Source: JBBTTS01 sp038064135
GTDB taxonomy: Bacteria; Patescibacteriota; Saccharimonadia; Saccharimonadales; OMJO01
Assembly: GCA_038064135.1 (NCBI GenBank)
Contig: JBBTTS010000014.1
Span: forward strand, 1 to 64,000
Direction of reading: 5' to 3'
Length of the DNA: 64,000 nucleotides
Shown: in pieces, positions 1 through 8,773 of the stretch
Layout: each line of letters begins with the position of its first letter
Numbering within the stretch: position 1 is the stretch's first letter
Notes under the pieces: model-generated
What the model was told of the DNA's origin: nothing
What the model saw: only the letters and a program-made list of their open reading frames with translations
Database searches by the model: none
Program-made: the position numbers and the translations under genes

Positions 1-733
1 TGAGCTCGTTTTGACCGGGTTGTATCGTTAAAGTATTACTGCCGCTTTCGGGCTCGGCCGCACCGCCACGCACTGCATCCATCATCATTGGGTATACCCC
101 AAAGCCCGCGCTATCAGCAACTGATTTTACTTTTCCTACCTTAAAGCCTAAATTTCGCGCCGATTGATCTGCTTTGGCTCTAGCTGATTTAGTAGCTTCG
201 TCACGTGCCTGTGCTTCGAGTGTCTTTTTCTTTGGTTCGCTAAATTTGGGCTGTGGGCTTATCGAGCCTTCGGGCGTAGTCGTTAAAAGGTAGTCCTGTA
301 CTTTTTGCGACAAGTTTTTATCACCCAAAGTTATAGTAATTTGAAGTGAATAGGTGGTTTCCTCGATCGTTCTTTCTGGGTAATACATGCCTGTTGCGTA
401 GTCGGCAGCGTTTGTTTTTATTGCATTGTCGCCGACACCTAGTGCTTTAAGTTTGGCAACAATTTCATCACTTTTTTTAGTGAGCTCGGTTAGCCCAATC
501 TTGGCATCAACGTTTTTGAATGAGTAGGTGGGATAAAATACAAATTCGTCGGGCTCGGCCTTAATAGTGGCCTCCCCTGTCACCTGAATAGTTCGATCGT
601 TTGTTGACTGCTCTGACCATGGCTTCCAAATAACAAACATCACCACAATGGCGGCCAGCAACAGCGCTGATATTATCCGAAAATCAACCCTTAGGTGCGC
701 GACGTTATTACTTGATCCCTCATTTTCACTCAT
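1..733 (-). CDS. SIMPL (DUF541) domain membrane-anchored protein, 3' end outside the window
   Basis: The frame reads from an ATG at 733 and runs off the left edge, so about 244 residues are visible. A hydrophobic segment at about residues 19-36 should anchor it in the membrane. The exported part opens with TIQVTGEATIKAEPDEF, the usual first strand of SIMPL/DUF541 proteins, and later has the family's run of Ala/Lys-rich helix (EAQARDEATKSARAKAD) followed by LGFKVGKVKSV. The family forms periplasmic or surface proteins (Omp28/BP26-like) of poorly known function. A good Shine-Dalgarno, GGGAGGT, lies 3-4 nt before the start and fixes it. The gene is divergent from the DEAD-box helicase. Domain call is firm; cellular role unknown. 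Confidence 0.85.
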   Translation of the reverse strand, partial: MSENEGSSNNVAHLRVDFRIISALLLAAIVVMFVIWKPWSEQSTNDRTIQVTGEATIKAEPDEFVFYPTYSFKNVDAKIGLTELTKKSDEIVAKLKALGVGDNAIKTNAADYATGMYYPERTIEETTYSLQITITLGDKNLSQKVQDYLLTTTPEGSISPQPKFSEPKKKTLEAQARDEATKSARAKADQSARNLGFKVGKVKSVADSAGFGVYPMMMDAVRGGAAEPESGSNTLTIQPGQNEL

Positions 734-797
734 TTTACCTCCCTGTATGTCATATTAAGTGTGCGCTTAAATCGGATCAAAGTAAAGCTACTTATGT

Positions 798-826
798 TTG
801 ACTTAAGCATAGATTTATGCTAGTAT
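798..826 (+). promoter_or_regulatory. Sigma70-type promoter with dyad in the spacer, for the DEAD-box helicase
   Basis: TTGACT at 798-803, a 17-nt spacer, and TAGTAT at 821-826 with an extended TGC before it. Inside the spacer AGCATA-gatt-TATGCT (806-821) is a perfect 6-bp dyad, placed where a repressor would block RNA polymerase. It leaves a leader of about 95 nt before the helicase start. Confidence 0.7.
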
Positions 827-929
827 TGTAGTGATATTGTTTTTGATGAATCCGGGCTTAAATTATTAGCTTACTCGACTTCATTAGCTAACAATAGAGT
901 AACTAATAAATTAAACCAAAAGGATTTTA

Positions 930-2213
930 TTGAATACTTCTTATCGGGCCAGTAGGCCCAGTAATAGATTTGCAAAGCCAAATCGTTTTAACTCACAAAG
1001 TTCTAGGCCGTCATATCGCAGCCAGGGTCGCAGAAAACCTGTTGGTCGCCGCATCGACCCTAGTTTATTTGTGCGTGCCGCACAGACTCCGCAAATACAA
1101 GACGAATATCAGCCAACCCATGTTTTTAGTGATTTTAAAGTTAATGATCGTTTGTTGCGGGCAATAGCAGGCAAAAATTTCGTTACACCTACGCCAATTC
1201 AAGATCAGACAATTTCATTAGCTCTTGAAGGCAAAGACGTAATCGGAATTGCAAACACCGGCACCGGTAAAACCCTTGCCTTCGCTTTACCGATATTAGA
1301 TAAGCTTATGTCAAACTCCAGAGAGAGGGCGTTAGTTATTGCGCCGACTCGCGAACTGGCCCAACAAATTGCGGTAGAGTGCCGATGGTTATTGGACGGC
1401 AGCTATATCCGCCAAACATTATTAATTGGTGGTACGCCACTAGGTCGGCAACAACGCGAGCTTCAATCTCTCCCGCAGCTAATCATCGGCACACCGGGTC
1501 GTATTCAGGACCACATTAAGCGAAAAAACTTAAGCCTGCACGATGTTGGGACTGCAGTATTAGATGAAGTTGATCGAATGCTAGACATGGGATTCGTTAA
1601 AGACGTAACAAACATTCTTAGTCAGCTTAGAGCAACAAAACAGCAATTATTTTTTTCAGCTACCTTAGATGATCAGGTTCGAGGTTTGATTAGCCGTTTT
1701 GCGAGCCCGGAAATTGTTACTGTGTCGGTAAAATCTACTGAAACTAGCCAAAACATTCACCAAGACGTCATTAAATATCGTCATTCTAGCGAAAAACCAA
1801 ATCTACTTCACGACACCCTACTTAACCATGTCAATGGCAAAATAATCATATTTGATGACACGCAACGTGGCGTAGAAAGGCTTGCCCGTGACCTTAACGA
1901 CAGAGGATTTATTGTGGATTATATTCATGGTGGCAAGACACAGGGCCAACGAACTAGAGCGTTGGGTAAATTTAAAAACGACGAAGTTCGAATTTTGGTG
2001 GCTACCGACGTTGCGGCTAGGGGCCNNNNNNNNNNTGACTGTTTGATTTCCACAAATATTATTGAGTCGGGCCTGGATATCCCCAATGTCTCGTTGGTAG
2101 TTAATTATTCTACACCAGAATCATACGACGACTATGTACACCGGATTGGCCGAACAGGTCGGGCTCAGCAAATTGGCAATGCCTTGACCTTCGTTTTAGG
2201 TTATTCCTCATAA
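930..2213 (+). CDS. DEAD-box ATP-dependent RNA helicase, interrupted by an assembly gap
   Basis: RhlE/CshA-like RNA helicase. After a basic, Arg/Ser-rich N-terminus (about 45 residues) come the Q motif region ([10 protein letters not shown]), motif I ANTGTGKT, Ia PTRELAQQ, Ib TPGR, the DEAD box written here as DEVD, motif III SAT, and in the second RecA domain motif V ATDVAARG and motif [15 protein letters not shown] in place of DEAD is a tolerated variant. Ten Ns split the second domain, and motif V is present on both sides of the gap in two different versions (VATDVAARG before, [15 protein letters not shown] after), so the join is suspect. Start is TTG at 930 with AAAGGA upstream. Likely role is unwinding structured RNA during ribosome assembly or mRNA decay. 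Confidence 0.85.
   Translation: MNTSYRASRPSNRFAKPNRFNSQSSRPSYRSQGRRKPVGRRIDPSLFVRAAQTPQIQDEYQPTHVFSDFKVNDRLLRAIAGKNFVTPTPIQDQTISLALEGKDVIGIANTGTGKTLAFALPILDKLMSNSRERALVIAPTRELAQQIAVECRWLLDGSYIRQTLLIGGTPLGRQQRELQSLPQLIIGTPGRIQDHIKRKNLSLHDVGTAVLDEVDRMLDMGFVKDVTNILSQLRATKQQLFFSATLDDQVRGLISRFASPEIVTVSVKSTETSQNIHQDVIKYRHSSEKPNLLHDTLLNHVNGKIIIFDDTQRGVERLARDLNDRGFIVDYIHGGKTQGQRTRALGKFKNDEVRILVATDVAARGXXXXDCLISTNIIESGLDIPNVSLVVNYSTPESYDDYVHRIGRTGRAQQIGNALTFVLGYSS
2026..2035. other. Assembly gap (10 N) inside the helicase gene
   Basis: Ten Ns between the two halves of helicase motif V. The frame is open across it only if the true length equals 10 modulo 3. The flanks look like alternative versions of the same protein segment rather than adjacent ones. 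Confidence 0.98.
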
Positions 2214-2221
2214 ATTAATTC

Positions 2222-2599
2222 TTGCACAGAAGCCAATTAAGAGTATTATTCAAAATTGTGAGAGATAATACCCAGGATGACTTTGAACATCAGGCTGGAA
2301 CTGGTGAAGGAATTAACCCAGAAGTATTCGGCGCGTCAATAATTCCATTTCCTGATCTTTTGGGCAGAAAATTACGAACCCTTACGAATGACGAAGTAGA
2401 GGCTACCTTCGCGACCGATCAAGGTGTGCACAAGCTACACCCAGAAGATGTAGAGCTTAGTCATGGTGAAACTCAAGGCACCTTTTTAGTACGACATAAA
2501 AAATTAGGAATTATACTGGGTGCGATGACGGGTGCCGCAGTATTAGGAGTTGCAAGTACCGTAGTTTATAAACGACGTCAAAATTCTTCAGGGAAATAA
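2222..2599 (+). CDS. Small hypothetical protein with C-terminal membrane anchor
   Basis: Not a family I recognise. The soluble part (about 95 residues) is acidic, and a C-terminal hydrophobic segment (KLGIILGAMTGAAVLGVASTVVY) is followed by KRRQ, so it would sit tail-anchored with the N-terminus in the cytoplasm. It follows the helicase stop by 8 nt, so the two are probably cotranscribed. The start is uncertain: TTG at 2222 or GTG at 2258, neither with a Shine-Dalgarno. Its last 12 nt overlap the end of the convergent secreted-protein gene. Confidence 0.6.
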   Translation: MHRSQLRVLFKIVRDNTQDDFEHQAGTGEGINPEVFGASIIPFPDLLGRKLRTLTNDEVEATFATDQGVHKLHPEDVELSHGETQGTFLVRHKKLGIILGAMTGAAVLGVASTVVYKRRQNSSGK

Positions 2600-4084
2600 G
2601 CTGTTAATAAATTGGAAACGCTTTTGAGCCGCGGCACTAGTAGCAGAACCGTCGGATAATCCTTTTGTAGTGTAGAAGTAGTCGTTTAAGGTTATTTCTT
2701 TGAATCCCACAAAGGTGTTTCCGGTGTAACTATTACCTACGGCCGATAATGAAGTGGAGCATGATGTTGAAGATGGCAAAATTGTGTCAAACCTAAAGTC
2801 ATTTCCGAAACAGTGAGCGTTTGTTTCAGCTCCTGAAACACCCAAGAACCCCCAATGCTGGATCACTTTAAAGCGGGGCATTTTGTCGCGAAAATCAATT
2901 AGTGCTTGACGATACCAATTCCCTTTAGCAGCTGGAGCAGCAGCTGTTTGTGCAGCGGTATGCGGCGTATTGCAGTTTGGCGAGACACAAGGATAGTACT
3001 CACTAGAACTCCATTCAGCAACAAGTAAGGGTTTGTTACCTTTGGCTTGTTTTGGTTCTGTTGCACCGTTTAATTTACGGACATTTCCTTTACAAACAGG
3101 GTTATTAGTGACTGTGCAGGCAACACCTGTAAAATCGCGAGTAGCCCATTGATACCATCCCGTTTGTCCACCTTTTTGTGTGCCGTCAGGGTTTTTGTTC
3201 ATTGTGACTTGTTCTATGGTTAGCCAATTACTAGGGTTTTCGTCGGTGAAGAAATTATACGGGTCTACCCCGTTGAAGTCAGTGCATTGATCACCAGGAT
3301 AAATTTCAGCACCACGCGAGTTATTCGACCAATAATGCGGAATTGGTACTGCGACTGTTGAGAACTTGGCTTTGGTTGCGCCCTTCGTCTTAAATAGTTC
3401 ATAGATTGCGCAAACCATATCACCATAATCTTGTCCTGTATTCCCGCTGCCAGCGGTGGCGTTAAACTTACCACTAGCTTCTGGTTCGTGCTGGACTGTA
3501 ACAATAAATGGCCCGGGCATATCTCTTTGCATATTAGTTGCCAAATTTTCAATGCGTTGTCTTTTTTTCGATCCGACGGTTCGAAGTTCGTCAGAAATTG
3601 CCTTCCACGTTCCCCAGCCGTTTTGAATATTCCAAGAAGTATGAACAACATAACCTTTATTCGCATAACTAAGCTCTTTTGAAAAACTAATTTCAGTATC
3701 TGGGTTTGACGGCATTGAGGAGTTAAATAGTCGGATAACATCGAATTGTCTACCTAAAGCTGCTTCTGCCTGAGTGGTCTTTGTGTCGCTTTCGTCATGG
3801 CGGTTCGAGCCAAACAGGATGCCAGCTGCTGGCGGCGGGGGTGTGGCTGATTGATTAAATTGCACCAAAGAGCCTCCCGAGGCAGTTGTATCGGAAATTT
3901 TTAAAGCAGGCGTGGCTACGGTGCCCGATTCAGCTTCGCTTGATGTAGAATTTGTTGCAGCACGGGAGTTTATCAAGAACGCAATACCTACAAAAGCAAA
4001 CAATGCGCAGAAAATATATACTTCTTTTCGGAATAATACTTTTTTAAGATTTGTCATAATTTGCTTTTTAGCCATAACCCTCAT
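2588..4084 (-). CDS. Secreted GH26-like glycoside hydrolase with CBM-like N-terminal segment
   Basis: An N-terminal hydrophobic segment (about residues 22-39) acts as signal or anchor. Next comes a short stretch reading SEAESGTV...TTASGGSLVQF, matching the opening and closing strands of CBM6/CBM35 carbohydrate-binding modules but too short to be a whole one, then a PPPP linker and a TIM-barrel-like body. The body has VQHEPEASG, fitting the acid/base Glu of GH26-type enzymes, and LLVAEWSSSEY, a candidate nucleophile Glu near the C-terminus. Likely hydrolyses a mannan- or glucan-like polymer outside the cell; the substrate is inferred. Start is ATG 4084 (an extended -10, TGCTAATAT, lies 11 nt upstream) or ATG 4075 with GAGGG very close. 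Confidence 0.6.
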   Translation of the reverse strand: MRVMAKKQIMTNLKKVLFRKEVYIFCALFAFVGIAFLINSRAATNSTSSEAESGTVATPALKISDTTASGGSLVQFNQSATPPPPAAGILFGSNRHDESDTKTTQAEAALGRQFDVIRLFNSSMPSNPDTEISFSKELSYANKGYVVHTSWNIQNGWGTWKAISDELRTVGSKKRQRIENLATNMQRDMPGPFIVTVQHEPEASGKFNATAGSGNTGQDYGDMVCAIYELFKTKGATKAKFSTVAVPIPHYWSNNSRGAEIYPGDQCTDFNGVDPYNFFTDENPSNWLTIEQVTMNKNPDGTQKGGQTGWYQWATRDFTGVACTVTNNPVCKGNVRKLNGATEPKQAKGNKPLLVAEWSSSEYYPCVSPNCNTPHTAAQTAAAPAAKGNWYRQALIDFRDKMPRFKVIQHWGFLGVSGAETNAHCFGNDFRFDTILPSSTSCSTSLSAVGNSYTGNTFVGFKEITLNDYFYTTKGLSDGSATSAAAQKRFQFINSLFP

Positions 4085-4170
4085 GTTTTACGTAAATATT
4101 AGCATATCTACGGTCTATTTTTAAAATCAAAGAATAGTAAATTAAACGTAGGCACATTAGAATATTAATT

Positions 4171-4668
4171 ATGGCTGGTTATAAAGGGCACATCGCTGGG
4201 GCTGTTGGAGTAAACATGGCCTACGTGCTAACACTGACTGTTTTGCCGTGGGATATTTTAGACAATACCGGTGGATTATTTGCTAGCTGGCAGTTTTTAG
4301 CTGCTTTGTTCGTAATTTCGATGTTATTTGGATTGTGGCCCGATATCGACACAAACTCGAGGGGGCAGGATATTTTTTTTGGGGCGGCTTTTTCGGCTAA
4401 TATTATTTTAATTTGGCAAGGCTATATCGAAGCATCGGCCTATTTAGGATTAATGGCCATGACGCCAATAATCGGCAAACATCGTGGCTGGACGCATAGC
4501 AAATGGGCGATGGTTTTTATCCCATTACCAGTAGTTTTAGTTTCATATTTTTACAGACCTGAAATGTTAGTCACGGCATTAGTTATATATGGTGCAGCGG
4601 TTTCGGGTTATTTTAGTCATTTACTTTTGGATGGACGCATCACAAGGCTAATTAGAGTCAAAACCTGA
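4171..4668 (+). CDS. Membrane-bound metal-dependent hydrolase, YdjM/DUF457 type
   Basis: A 165-residue membrane protein with about four or five hydrophobic segments. The motifs expected for the LexA-regulated YdjM/DUF457 family are present in order: an early His (KGHIAGA), LWPDIDTNSRG, HRGWTHS and SHLLLDG; these His/Asp residues probably bind a metal at the membrane face. The family is named from sequence and its substrate is not known. No Shine-Dalgarno; an AT-rich TATTAAT lies directly before the ATG. The gene stands between two unrelated envelope genes. Confidence 0.75.
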   Translation: MAGYKGHIAGAVGVNMAYVLTLTVLPWDILDNTGGLFASWQFLAALFVISMLFGLWPDIDTNSRGQDIFFGAAFSANIILIWQGYIEASAYLGLMAMTPIIGKHRGWTHSKWAMVFIPLPVVLVSYFYRPEMLVTALVIYGAAVSGYFSHLLLDGRITRLIRVKT

Positions 4669-4731
4669 GGCAGGGATAAGCTTCCCAATTACACTTGCCA
4701 AGACGATGCTCTCGTGCCACTATAAATATAA

Positions 4732-5793
4732 GTGAAAACGCTAAAGCTTGATGGCAAGCAACAAAAGGCACTCAACTTCGCCGTTATCGGGGCTCTAGTT
4801 GTTGGTTTTATTATATTAAGACGTTATTTGGCAATCATTATTACAGCCGCAATTGCTGTTTACATTTTTTATCCAATTTTTAATTGGCTAAAGAAAAAAA
4901 CCAAACGTGAAGGTGCTTCGGCCGCCTTAACTTTGGTCTTAGTGCTTTTGCTTGCAATAGTCCCACTTACACTTTTAATACTGGTAACTTTGCAGCAATT
5001 TTCTGATGCGATATCCAATGCTATAAACTATATAGCCTCAAATAACCTTGGGGTAGTGGCGCAAAGCTCCATAGATTCTGTAAACGTGTTCTTAGAAAAA
5101 ATAACTTTTAACACCCTTCATTTAGATTATGAAACCTTAAAAAACTTTTTCTCTACTTATGGAAGCACAATCGCATCTTTTTTTGTTAATTTCTTACGCA
5201 CTTCACTTGGAAGTGTTCCTGGCATGATCACCAATTTAATACTTTTTGTTTATGTTTTTACAGCCTTAATGCTCCACCACCAATCTTTAATTAAATATGC
5301 TAAAGATCTAAACCCGCTAGGTAACGAAGTCTCAAATTTGTATTTTTCACGGGCTGCGGCCATGACTAAGGGAATGGTTAGGGGGCAATTTATTATTGCT
5401 TTTGCTCAAGGTATCACTGGAGCTTTTACACTTTGGGTGGCTGGAATTGAGTTTTTTGCACCCATGGCATTAATATTGAGTTTATTATCAATAATTCCAC
5501 TTGGTGGCGGAATTGTAACTGTACCGATTGGGTTAATATTAGCCTTAACGGGTAATTTTTGGGGTGGTATTTTTGTTTTGGCATCACACTTTTTAATTGT
5601 TACCAACATAGATAATTTACTACGTCCAATATTAGTACCAAAAGAAGCAAGGTTAAACTCGGCCCTAACTATGCTTTCGGTGTTTTCGGGTATAGCATTG
5701 TTTGGATTTCTGGGAATTGTAATTGGCCCCGTTTTAATGATATTAATTGTTACGACAATAAACGTATATCTACAAACCAAGACAGCTAGTTAA
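4732..5793 (+). CDS. AI-2E family transporter (PerM/YdiK type)
   Basis: 353 residues with the family layout: two N-terminal membrane segments (about 12-50), two more around 60-88, a soluble middle domain (about 90-150), and a C-terminal bundle including IPLGGGIVTVPIGLILAL and DNLLRPILVPKEARLN, the best-conserved signature region. Members are reported as exporters of AI-2 or as ion antiporters; which applies here cannot be read from sequence. The start is GTG at 4732. No Shine-Dalgarno is visible, and a TATAAA at 4721 sits 5 nt before it, consistent with a leaderless message. Confidence 0.85.
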   Translation: MKTLKLDGKQQKALNFAVIGALVVGFIILRRYLAIIITAAIAVYIFYPIFNWLKKKTKREGASAALTLVLVLLLAIVPLTLLILVTLQQFSDAISNAINYIASNNLGVVAQSSIDSVNVFLEKITFNTLHLDYETLKNFFSTYGSTIASFFVNFLRTSLGSVPGMITNLILFVYVFTALMLHHQSLIKYAKDLNPLGNEVSNLYFSRAAAMTKGMVRGQFIIAFAQGITGAFTLWVAGIEFFAPMALILSLLSIIPLGGGIVTVPIGLILALTGNFWGGIFVLASHFLIVTNIDNLLRPILVPKEARLNSALTMLSVFSGIALFGFLGIVIGPVLMILIVTTINVYLQTKTAS

Positions 5794-5840
5794 TTAAAGT
5801 TCAGCTTTGGCTCAGATGCTTAGATTATAGTGATGATCAC

Positions 5841-5866
5841 CCAAATATTGCGGCCGCAATATTTGG
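5841..5866. promoter_or_regulatory. Perfect 26-bp palindrome, probable operator
   Basis: Half-site CCAAATATTGCGG is followed at once by its exact reverse complement, with no loop. It lies 30 nt before the start of the small secreted protein and just after a possible -10 (TATAGT, 5826-5831), so it would overlap the transcription start. No T-run follows, so a terminator is unlikely. Confidence 0.6.
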
Positions 5867-5896
5867 CACTAATATTTTCTTTACAAAAGGAGGCGT

Positions 5897-6391
5897 ATGA
5901 AAATACATAAATCAGCTCTTGTTAGCACAGGCATTGCCGGCATAATTGGCTTATCTACACTTGGTATTGCAGGATTTGCCGCAGCAGAAACAAACGGTAG
6001 TAGTCTAGCTGACAAAATAGCTCAAAAATTTAACCTTAAACCCGAAGAAGTTCAAAAAGTTTTTGCCGAACATCGAGACGAAAAACGCGCAGAGCATCAA
6101 CAGGTAATGGCCGACAGACTTGCCCAAGCTGTCAAAGAAGGCAAAATAAGTCAAGAACAAGCCGATAATTTAACCGAAAAACTTAAAGAGATGCGTGATT
6201 TTATGGATAGCTTAAGTGACAAAACTCATCAAGAGAGGCAAGAAGCAATGAAATCCAAGCACGAAGATTTTCAGCAATGGTTAAAAGATAATAATATACC
6301 AACCGACTTGTTGCCAAAAGGTGGTCCTGGATTTCATCACCGTAGACACATGGGCCCAGATATTACGAACAACGAAGTAGGCAATACCTAA
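5897..6391 (+). CDS. Small secreted helical protein, DUF2680/YckD-like
   Basis: A 164-residue protein with a clear signal peptide (MKIHK, hydrophobic core, cleavage probably after FAAAE). The mature part is almost entirely charged helix; KEGKISQEQADNLTEKL resembles the repeated helix-hairpin of YckD/DUF2680 proteins, where it recurs in secreted stress-related proteins. The tail has GFHHRRHMG, a possible metal site. It has one of the strongest Shine-Dalgarno sequences in the window (AAAGGAGG) and its own intrinsic terminator, and it sits just upstream of a two-component system, so it could be a sensed or regulated envelope component; that link is inference. Confidence 0.65.
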   Translation: MKIHKSALVSTGIAGIIGLSTLGIAGFAAAETNGSSLADKIAQKFNLKPEEVQKVFAEHRDEKRAEHQQVMADRLAQAVKEGKISQEQADNLTEKLKEMRDFMDSLSDKTHQERQEAMKSKHEDFQQWLKDNNIPTDLLPKGGPGFHHRRHMGPDITNNEVGNT

Positions 6392-6425
6392 ATAAGCCAC
6401 TAACTAAAAAGACCCTTAAAATATT

Positions 6426-6459
6426 CAGAGGCTGCTACCCCTAGTGGTCTCTGTTTTTT
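6426..6459 (+). terminator. Intrinsic terminator after the small secreted protein
   Basis: A 12-bp stem (CAGAGGCTGCTA against TAGTGGTCTCTG, three G-U pairs) with a CCCC loop, followed by six Ts. Confidence 0.85.
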
Positions 6460-6477
6460 AAGCTACTTTTCAGCTAG

Positions 6478-6514
6478 AATTAATATTCTAAAGACAATAA
6501 TGAGAATATTAATT
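6478..6514 (+). promoter_or_regulatory. 12-bp inverted repeat straddling the response-regulator start
   Basis: AATTAATATTCT (6478-6489) and AGAATATTAATT (6503-6514) are exact reverse complements 13 nt apart. The left arm contains a candidate -10 (TATTCT, 6484-6489) and the right arm lies in the first codons. Possible autoregulatory operator or a hairpin masking the start codon. Confidence 0.5.
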
Positions 6515-7180
6515 GTAGAAGATGAGCATAAAATTGCAAACGCCCTAAAACGAGGGCTGGAACAGCAGGCTTTTGCTGCTGATGTTGCATATGATGGCGA
6601 CGAGGGTTTGTCACTTGCCAATTCAGAACCGTATGATCTAATTATTTTAGACAGAATGTTACCGGGATCCATTGACGGCATCGGAATATTAAAAGAACTT
6701 CGAGAAAAATCCAATCACATGCCAGTTCTTCTTTTAACCGCAAAAGACAAAATTTTAGACAAGGCTTACGGCCTAAACAGCGGAGCGGACGACTATTTAG
6801 TAAAACCATTTGCCTTTGTTGAATTTATCGCCAGAGTTCGAGCATTACTGCGAAGACCTAAAGAGGCCGTCGACGACAAACTAGTTTATAAAGAATTAAA
6901 ACTAAACCTCCAAACAATGCAAGCAAGCCGAAACGGAAAGTATATTGATTTATCTGTAAAAGAATTTGCACTACTGGAATATTTAATGCGTAACCCCGAA
7001 AAGGTAATTAGCAAAAATCAAATTATTGGGCACGTTTGGAATTATGATGCCGACGTTTTGTTGAATACCGTAGAAGTTTATATCGGTTATTTACGAAAGA
7101 AAATAGATAAACCATTTGGTGGTACAAATTATATTAATACCCGGCGCGGATTTGGTTATATTTTTGGCGAGTCTAAATAA
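6500..7180 (+). CDS. OmpR/PhoB-family response regulator
   Basis: 226 residues: receiver domain (about 1-115) with the acidic pair in VEDE, phospho-acceptor Asp51 in LIILDRMLPG, conserved Thr80 and Lys102 (YLVKPF), then a winged-helix DNA-binding domain (about 130-224) with LSVKEFALLEYLM and RRGFGYIF typical of the OmpR class. It should bind direct repeats at target promoters once phosphorylated. The histidine kinase starts immediately after its stop codon. A 10-nt distance from TATTCT to the ATG, and no Shine-Dalgarno, suggest a nearly leaderless message. Confidence 0.93.
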   Translation: MRILIVEDEHKIANALKRGLEQQAFAADVAYDGDEGLSLANSEPYDLIILDRMLPGSIDGIGILKELREKSNHMPVLLLTAKDKILDKAYGLNSGADDYLVKPFAFVEFIARVRALLRRPKEAVDDKLVYKELKLNLQTMQASRNGKYIDLSVKEFALLEYLMRNPEKVISKNQIIGHVWNYDADVLLNTVEVYIGYLRKKIDKPFGGTNYINTRRGFGYIFGESK

Positions 7181-8185
7181 ATGTTCCAGAATACAATTGT
7201 AAAACTAACTGGACTGTATCTGGCCATAATTATGACTATTAGTTTGTTTTTTAGTGTCGCTGTATATCAATTATCGGTTAGTGAATTTAATCGCGGTTTT
7301 CGCATGCACCATGAATACATTCAATCATCCCCTGAAGTTAGAGCTTTTCCATTTTTACGTCAGCAATTAATTGAGCTTAGACGTCAGGAATTAATTGAAG
7401 CAAAAACTAGAGTGCTGCAACGACTCTTCGTAGTAAATATGCTTATCTTGGCTGGCGGCGGCTATTTAAGCTATATTTTGGCTCGAAAAACACTGGCCCC
7501 AATTGAAAAATCTCATCATGAACTTCAAAGATTTACAGCAGATGCAAGTCACGAGTTAAGAACGCCACTTGCTGCAATGCGTACCGAAAATGAAGTAGCT
7601 TTGATGAATAAGAATCTAAAGCTGAGTGATGCTAAAGATCAACTAAATAGTAATCTAGCTGAAATAGAGCGGTTATCAAGTTTGACCGACAGATTATTGA
7701 GACTAGCAAGGGGCGAAGAATTGTCAAACAAGGATTCCGTAAAGTTAATCGAAGTAGTGAATAACGCCCTAATAAATACATCAAGATTGATTAAATCTAA
7801 AAACCAAAAAATAATAATCAATATTCCTAAAAACCAAAAAATTATCGCAAGCGCCGGTGCACTGGCAGACTTAATAACGATTTTGATCGATAACGCTAGT
7901 AAATACAGCCCAGAAAAAAAGTCCATAATAATTAGCAGTAAACAATTCAAACATACTATTGAACTAAGTGTTAAAGATGAGGGAATTGGTATTACGGAAC
8001 AAGACTTACCAAATATTTTTGAGCGATTTTATAGGGCTGATATAGCCAGAACAAATACAGATTCCATCGGTTATGGATTAGGATTGTCTATAGCAAGACA
8101 AATAGCAGACACGCAGGGAATTTCAATTTTTGTAAAAACCAGGCCAAAGTTAGGCTCTACTTTTTATCTGCGGATTCCCAACTAA
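7181..8185 (+). CDS. Sensor histidine kinase
   Basis: Partner of the preceding regulator; its ATG follows the TAA directly. Two membrane segments (about 10-30 and 82-100) flank a short extracytoplasmic loop of about 50 residues, so the signal is probably sensed in or near the membrane. HisKA has the phospho-acceptor His124 in DASHELRTPL; the ATPase domain shows the N box (LIDNASKYS), G1 (VKDEGIGI), F box (FERFYR) and G2 (YGLGLSIARQ). No HAMP or PAS domain is evident. At 334 residues it is a compact member of the EnvZ/PhoR-like group. Confidence 0.93.
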   Translation: MFQNTIVKLTGLYLAIIMTISLFFSVAVYQLSVSEFNRGFRMHHEYIQSSPEVRAFPFLRQQLIELRRQELIEAKTRVLQRLFVVNMLILAGGGYLSYILARKTLAPIEKSHHELQRFTADASHELRTPLAAMRTENEVALMNKNLKLSDAKDQLNSNLAEIERLSSLTDRLLRLARGEELSNKDSVKLIEVVNNALINTSRLIKSKNQKIIINIPKNQKIIASAGALADLITILIDNASKYSPEKKSIIISSKQFKHTIELSVKDEGIGITEQDLPNIFERFYRADIARTNTDSIGYGLGLSIARQIADTQGISIFVKTRPKLGSTFYLRIPN

Positions 8186-8241
8186 GCAATAAATTAGCCG
8201 AGAACGAACGTGCTTGTTATACTTGATAATATAAAGCGCTT

Positions 8242-8772
8242 ATGAAAAAGGTGATATTACTATTTATCGGACTCGTTTTGTTGATTTTCGGTGGATTTAT
8301 ATATGTTATAAGTTCGACAATCAACACCGATTTACCTTCTACAGCATTACCTCCAGCTAGGCTTTATAAAGTTGCCTGCGAAGTATTCACACTTCAAGAT
8401 GCTAAAATTTTTTCCGAACCAATAATCGAAAAACTTTCAGCAGGGGGTGCAAATACAATAGCCGACGGTAAAGCCGACACAACATGTAGTTATGGCCTGA
8501 TTTCTAATACAAAATTTCCACTTAGTATTACAATCAAACTACATGACTCTACCGCCGAAATTGCAAAAGAAAAATTTCAGCAATCGAAAAGCGCATTTCC
8601 AATAACAGTTCAAGATTTAGGGCAAGATGCTCATTGGCAGACCGATTCAGCCCAGTTAAATGTTTTAAAAGGTCAATACTGGTTAGTGGTAAGTGCTGGG
8701 GCAGGTGACCCTAAGTTAAGGCAGATGGATTTACCGGTTCGAATTGCCCAACACATTTTAAGCAAACTTTAA
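8242..8772 (+). CDS. Membrane-anchored hypothetical protein
   Basis: An N-terminal hydrophobic segment (about residues 4-25) followed by an exported domain of about 145 residues with two cysteines (VACEVFTL, TTCSYG) that could form a disulfide. The layout recalls DUF3558-type small exported proteins, but I cannot assign it. An extended -10 (TGTTATACT, ending 8223) lies 18 nt before the ATG; there is no Shine-Dalgarno. It is one base from the PAP2 gene and is probably cotranscribed with it. Confidence 0.6.
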   Translation: MKKVILLFIGLVLLIFGGFIYVISSTINTDLPSTALPPARLYKVACEVFTLQDAKIFSEPIIEKLSAGGANTIADGKADTTCSYGLISNTKFPLSITIKLHDSTAEIAKEKFQQSKSAFPITVQDLGQDAHWQTDSAQLNVLKGQYWLVVSAGAGDPKLRQMDLPVRIAQHILSKL

Positions 8773-8773
8773 T

